From: Hypericum androsaemum
Taxonomy: Eukaryota; Streptophyta; Magnoliopsida; Malpighiales; Hypericaceae
Direction of reading: 5' to 3'
Assembly: GCA_963995505.1 (NCBI GenBank)
Contig: OZ023180.1
Location: 7,785,263 to 7,849,262 of the forward strand
Length of the DNA: 64,000 bases
Positions 61,626 through 64,000 of this stretch are shown here, piece by piece. The translations under genes were made by a program, and so were the position numbers. The first letter of the stretch is position 1, and each line of letters begins with the position of its first letter. The notes below the pieces were generated by a model. That model saw only the letters and a program-made list of their open reading frames with translations. It did no database searches and was not told where the DNA came from.

Positions 61626-62417
61626 GCTAACGTGGCAAGCACTACTATGGTTGAGAAGTTAGGGTTACTCACGAAGAAACACCCTAAACCTTACAAGCTG
61701 CAATGGCTGAATGATAGTGGAGAAGTACGAGTGGAGAAGCAAGTGCTAGTGACATTCCGCATGGGCAAGTACGAAGATGAAGTGTTGTGCGATGTTATGC
61801 CAATGCAAGCTAGTCATCTACTGTTGGGGAGGCCGTGGCAGTTTGATAGAAGAGTAACTCATGACGGACACACCAACAAGTACTCATTCACACTCAATAG
61901 GCGTGTGTTCACTTTGGCACCCTTAGCGCCATCACAAGTTTGTGAAGATCAGATGAAGTTACAAAAAGAAAGTGATGAGAGAAAAAAAGGTGAGCAAAAG
62001 AAACGAATTGAGAGGAGAGAAGAAGCCGAAAAACAGAAAGGAAAAACGGCCAAAAGAGAGGATACAATGGAGCGAACAAAAGAAGCCGGAAAAACAGAAT
62101 TGAAATCAGCCATTGAGAGAAAATCCGAGGGATGGAAAAAGAACTACTATGTGGGGGCAAGTGAAATCAAGCAAGCTTGTTTTGAAAAAAAGTCTATGAT
62201 CTTACTCCGGTATAGGGAGACACTTTTTATCACTAACGAACTTGAGCCACACTTGCCTAGTGTGATTGTTTCTCTCTTGCAGGACTACAAGGATGTCTTT
62301 TCCGAAGAGCTACCAGCTGGATTACCACCTATACGAGGGATTGAGCATCAAATTGACTTTGTTCCAGGAGCTACCATACCTAACCGCCCCGCATATAGAA
62401 GTAATCCGGAGGAAACA

Positions 62418-62551
62418 TAATGTAGGCAACGAAGCGTGATCAAACTTAGCAAATGATTTGGAACGAACAATGAAAGGTAAAGCTCTAATCTGCTCCTTCC
62501 GAAGCTCAACTAGAGCGTTGCTTGATTTAACAAGCGGCCAGCTAGGGCAAA
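62418..62551 (-). repeat. Distal segment of LTR-D (3' end)
   Basis: 134 bp between A+ RT and LTR-B+. On the minus strand it ends CGTTGCCTACATTA, resembling the decayed ends CATATTA of LTR-A and CACATTA of LTR-B, and this is the basis for the boundary. There is no ORF. Assignment to LTR-D is inferred from position. Confidence 0.55.
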
Positions 62552-63170
62552 TGATATGAATCTGATCAGCAAGAAGATTAATTTCGTTTTTAAGGTTTTT
62601 GAGTCTGTTTAGGAAGTTAATTATATGTTATTTTCGTTTTATAAGAATTATAGTCTATTTAGGAAGTTAATAATGTGAGAATTTCGTTTCTTTAAGAGTT
62701 CAAGTCAGTTTAGGAAGGTGATTATGTGATAATCACGTTTTTAGCAATCATAAGAGTACTAGACTTGTTTTCCTTTTCAGTTTCCTATTTTTAAGTCATA
62801 TTTATCTAGTTAGAAGTTATATTTAATTAGGAATCTCTTTGTAACAATCTGCCTATATATAAAGGCTTTATCAATGAGAATGAGGAGAATAATTTGAGTA
62901 CAAAAAACGTGGGCTTTGCTCTCTTGGTTCTTCGGAACTGTTCGAACACAGCGGAGGGATTCCGTTCGTTCTCCTTCGACTTATCAAGCGGATCTACATC
63001 ACCGTTTGTGGCATCTTCATCAAATCAAGGTTCTTGTTTCCCTACAGCAGCGGGTCGAGGTTGTTCATACCGAGGTTCTTGCAAAGGTGCAAACAACGGG
63101 TCGAGATTTCCATCAATCTGAACGTAGATAAATCTGGCTTTCACGTGGATCCGTAACGAGATTCACATCA
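62552..63170 (+). mobile_element. LTR-B copy, plus strand (619 bp), no primer site
   Basis: Starts TGATATGAATCTGATCAGC and ends GATTCACATCA with intact TG..CA ends. TATATATAAA is at 62854-62863. The flanks are GCAAA and ATCAC, so there is no matching target duplication, and no primer site or polypurine tract adjoins. It is best read as a solo LTR formed by recombination between two different B elements, or with a later flank change. Confidence 0.85.
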
Positions 63171-63536
63171 ATCACTCAGAATTCGTGCAAATCCGTGCAC
63201 AACTCATGCAAATCCATGCACGAAAGAAAAGCTCACTCGCTCAGGGTTTTGGATTTCAATTCGCTGTCCGTTTATTCCATTCAAAAGAAACACATATAGG
63301 GGCGTGATTCAAGGCGTGTCTTGAAGGGCATTAATCACGCACCTCCTCACATTTCAGCCTGCCTTAAACCATCCGTAACCGCCTATATTTAAATGTCAGC
63401 ATTGAGCCTTATTACATTCGGAAATAAAGAGGAAATGAAGAGTTCGGACAGCTTGAATTAAATGAAACTCGGACAGCTCGCAAGGCAAGCCATGCGCACG
63501 TATGTTGCACCTTATTCTTCGAGGCTTCCTACGCCA
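63171..63536 (-). repeat. Proximal segment of LTR-D (5' end of the 3' LTR)
   Basis: On the minus strand it starts TGGCGTAGGAAGCC directly after the polypurine tract. It contains a TATA-like CCCTATATGTG (+ about 63288-63302) and AATAAAC. Together with 62418-62551 it gives an LTR of about 500 bp. No ORF of note. Confidence 0.65.
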
Positions 63537-63547
63537 TCCTCCCCTGC
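63537..63547 (-). promoter_or_regulatory. Polypurine tract of element D-
   Basis: The minus strand reads GCAGGGGAGGA immediately before LTR-D and shortly after the pol stop codon. This is the expected site for plus-strand priming. Confidence 0.75.
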
Positions 63548-63558
63548 TTGAAAAGATG

Positions 63559-64000
63559 CTAGTCCCGAGCAGCCAACTTGCTAGGAAAAGGAAGCGGATC
63601 ATAGTAGGGTATCAAGTCCGCGACATTGAAGGTCTTGGACACTCCAAACTCCTCCGGGAGATCAACCACATAGGCATTATCATTCACACGCCTCATGATC
63701 TTGTATGGACCGAACCTCCTTGCTTGAAGCTTGCCTCCCATGTTGGAGGGCATCCACTCCTTCCGAAAGTGCACCATAACCTGCTCTCCTGGCTGGAAAA
63801 TTCGCTCCTTTCTTCGAGCATCCACGCGCTGCTTCTCTTTGCCATACGTATCTTCCAACCTCTTCTTCACAGCATCTAGCACGGATTGAACGTGCTCCGC
63901 GTACGAAATGGCAGCTGCATTGGCTCGTGGAGGCCTTGGCACACTAGACACATCCACAAGATGATTAGGGACCTTCGTGTACACCAAAGAAAAAGGAGAC
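63559..64000 (-). CDS. Ty3/gypsy integrase C-terminal region (element D-), partial
   Basis: The frame is open from the window edge (SPFSLVYTKVPNHLVDV) to a TAG at 63559-63561. It is the end of a pol polyprotein: the SPF..VYTK..NHLVD box that closes the integrase core, a Lys/Arg-rich helix (KRLEDTYGKEKQRVDARRKE), then the GPY/F-like module (FQPGEQVMVHFRKE, RRFGPYKIMRRVNDNAYVV, SKTFNVADLIPYYDPL). Integrase inserts element cDNA into chromosomal DNA. No chromodomain follows; the protein stops about 15 residues after DLIPYYD (LAARD). Unlike LTR-A and LTR-C, this ORF ends before its LTR. The visible part has no internal stop or frameshift, and the start is outside the window. It runs opposite to A+, in which it is inserted. 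Confidence 0.9.
   Translation of the reverse strand, partial: SPFSLVYTKVPNHLVDVSSVPRPPRANAAAISYAEHVQSVLDAVKKRLEDTYGKEKQRVDARRKERIFQPGEQVMVHFRKEWMPSNMGGKLQARRFGPYKIMRRVNDNAYVVDLPEEFGVSKTFNVADLIPYYDPLPFPSKLAARD

Larger units (their letters stand above)
58119..62417 (+). mobile_element. Ty3/gypsy LTR retrotransposon A+, interrupted twice
   Basis: 5' LTR 58119-58909, primer site 58912-58924, leader to 59540, then gag-protease-RT start to 62417. A solo LTR-A interrupts the protease (60914-61625). Element D interrupts RT at 62417/62418, and A- continues there with the next RT residues, so the rest of A+ may resume beyond 64000. It inserted into the inverted decamer array. It forms a large inverted pair with A- (48481-52086). 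Confidence 0.88.
59541..62417 (+). pseudogene. Gag-protease-RT polyprotein of A+, broken
   Basis: The ATG at 59541 (MSYEDQ) opens a frame colinear with the A- ORF. Gag with TWWDQL, the CCHC knuckle CFKCQGRGHISSQC, protease IDGGSCAN and the RT start NRPAYRSNPEET are all recognisable. Breaks: TAG at 60654-60656 replaces the Gln codon right after CPNK, so the first open frame ends after 371 codons; solo LTR-A splits the protease after IDGGSCAN; element D splits RT after NPEET. Several missense differences from A- are visible (for example RRHNGERP against RRRNRERP). Gag alone might still be translated to the TAG, which would leave capsid and zinc knuckle intact. Confidence 0.88.
62418..64000 (-). 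mobile_element. Ty3/gypsy retrotransposon D-, 3' part, inserted in A+ RT
   Basis: On the minus strand: an integrase C-terminus entering from the window edge, stop at 63559, a polypurine tract (63547-63537), then a 3' LTR from 63536 to 62418, interrupted by an LTR-B copy at 62552-63170. A+ sequence matches A- exactly up to 62417 (GAGGAAACA), giving AAACA as the predicted target duplication. The 5' part lies beyond 64000. Confidence 0.78.

Noticed and set aside
62552..63170. LTR-B+ as the 5' LTR of a complete plus-strand B element
   Set aside because: No primer-binding site follows 63170, and the next sequence belongs to element D on the other strand.

Overview
This window is repeat-rich nuclear DNA of a seed plant, most likely an angiosperm. 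The evidence is plant Ty3/gypsy LTR retrotransposons with an initiator-Met tRNA primer site, a Mutator-like element carrying a piece of a plant PPR gene, and very large satellite arrays. I see no intact host gene, no rRNA or tRNA gene and no CRISPR array. The species cannot be named from the sequence.

Positions 1-24133 hold a satellite-like array with a unit of about 520 bp (observed spacing about 430-720). Each unit has two, sometimes three, subrepeats of about 165 bp and a unique stretch of about 190 bp. The array consists largely of a segmental duplication: a block of about 10.7 kb (1-10769) is followed by a second copy (10770 to about 21360). A younger tandem duplication of about 1.49 kb lies at 20550-23520. 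Each large copy carries the same non-autonomous Pack-MULE-like element (2902-4175 and 13575-14706) with long terminal inverted repeats and a broken PPR fragment. Only the second copy keeps both ends.

Positions 24134-48480 are a 24-kb array of a 10-bp repeat, CTTTTCTTGC on the + strand. It is organised into higher-order repeats that change along the array: about 1.2-1.3 kb at 27.0-33.4 kb, about 3.34 kb at 35.4-41 kb, and a nearly invariant 981-bp unit repeated about 6.5 times at 41.3-47.7 kb. The same repeat returns in the opposite orientation (GCAAGAAAAG on +) at 53769-57267 and 58072-58118. Long apparent reading frames here are a by-product of pyrimidine-rich DNA.

Positions 48481-64000 are a nest of LTR retrotransposons. 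Element A- (minus strand, 5' LTR 51295-52086) has gag, zinc knuckle, protease and the start of RT, and is cut off in RT by the decamer array. It abuts element B- (5' LTR 53140-53768), whose unusual gag-like ORF reads in frame into LTR-A. The inverted decamer array contains a solo LTR-C (57268-58066) with a perfect 5-bp target duplication. Element A+ (5' LTR 58119-58909) is a second A copy on the plus strand. It is broken by a nonsense codon, by a solo LTR-A (60914-61625, target duplication GCTAA), and by element D (minus strand, 62418 to beyond 64000). D ends in an integrase C-terminus, polypurine tract and 3' LTR, and that LTR holds an LTR-B copy.

Relative order inferred from nesting: the decamer array first, then A+, B- and LTR-C into it; A- next to or into B-; solo LTR-A and D into A+; LTR-B into D. 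The most unusual features are the very long arrays of 10-bp phased A-tracts in two orientations, their layered higher-order structure, and LTRs whose first 220 bp or so encode a conserved polyprotein tail that has twice produced in-frame chimeric ORFs.
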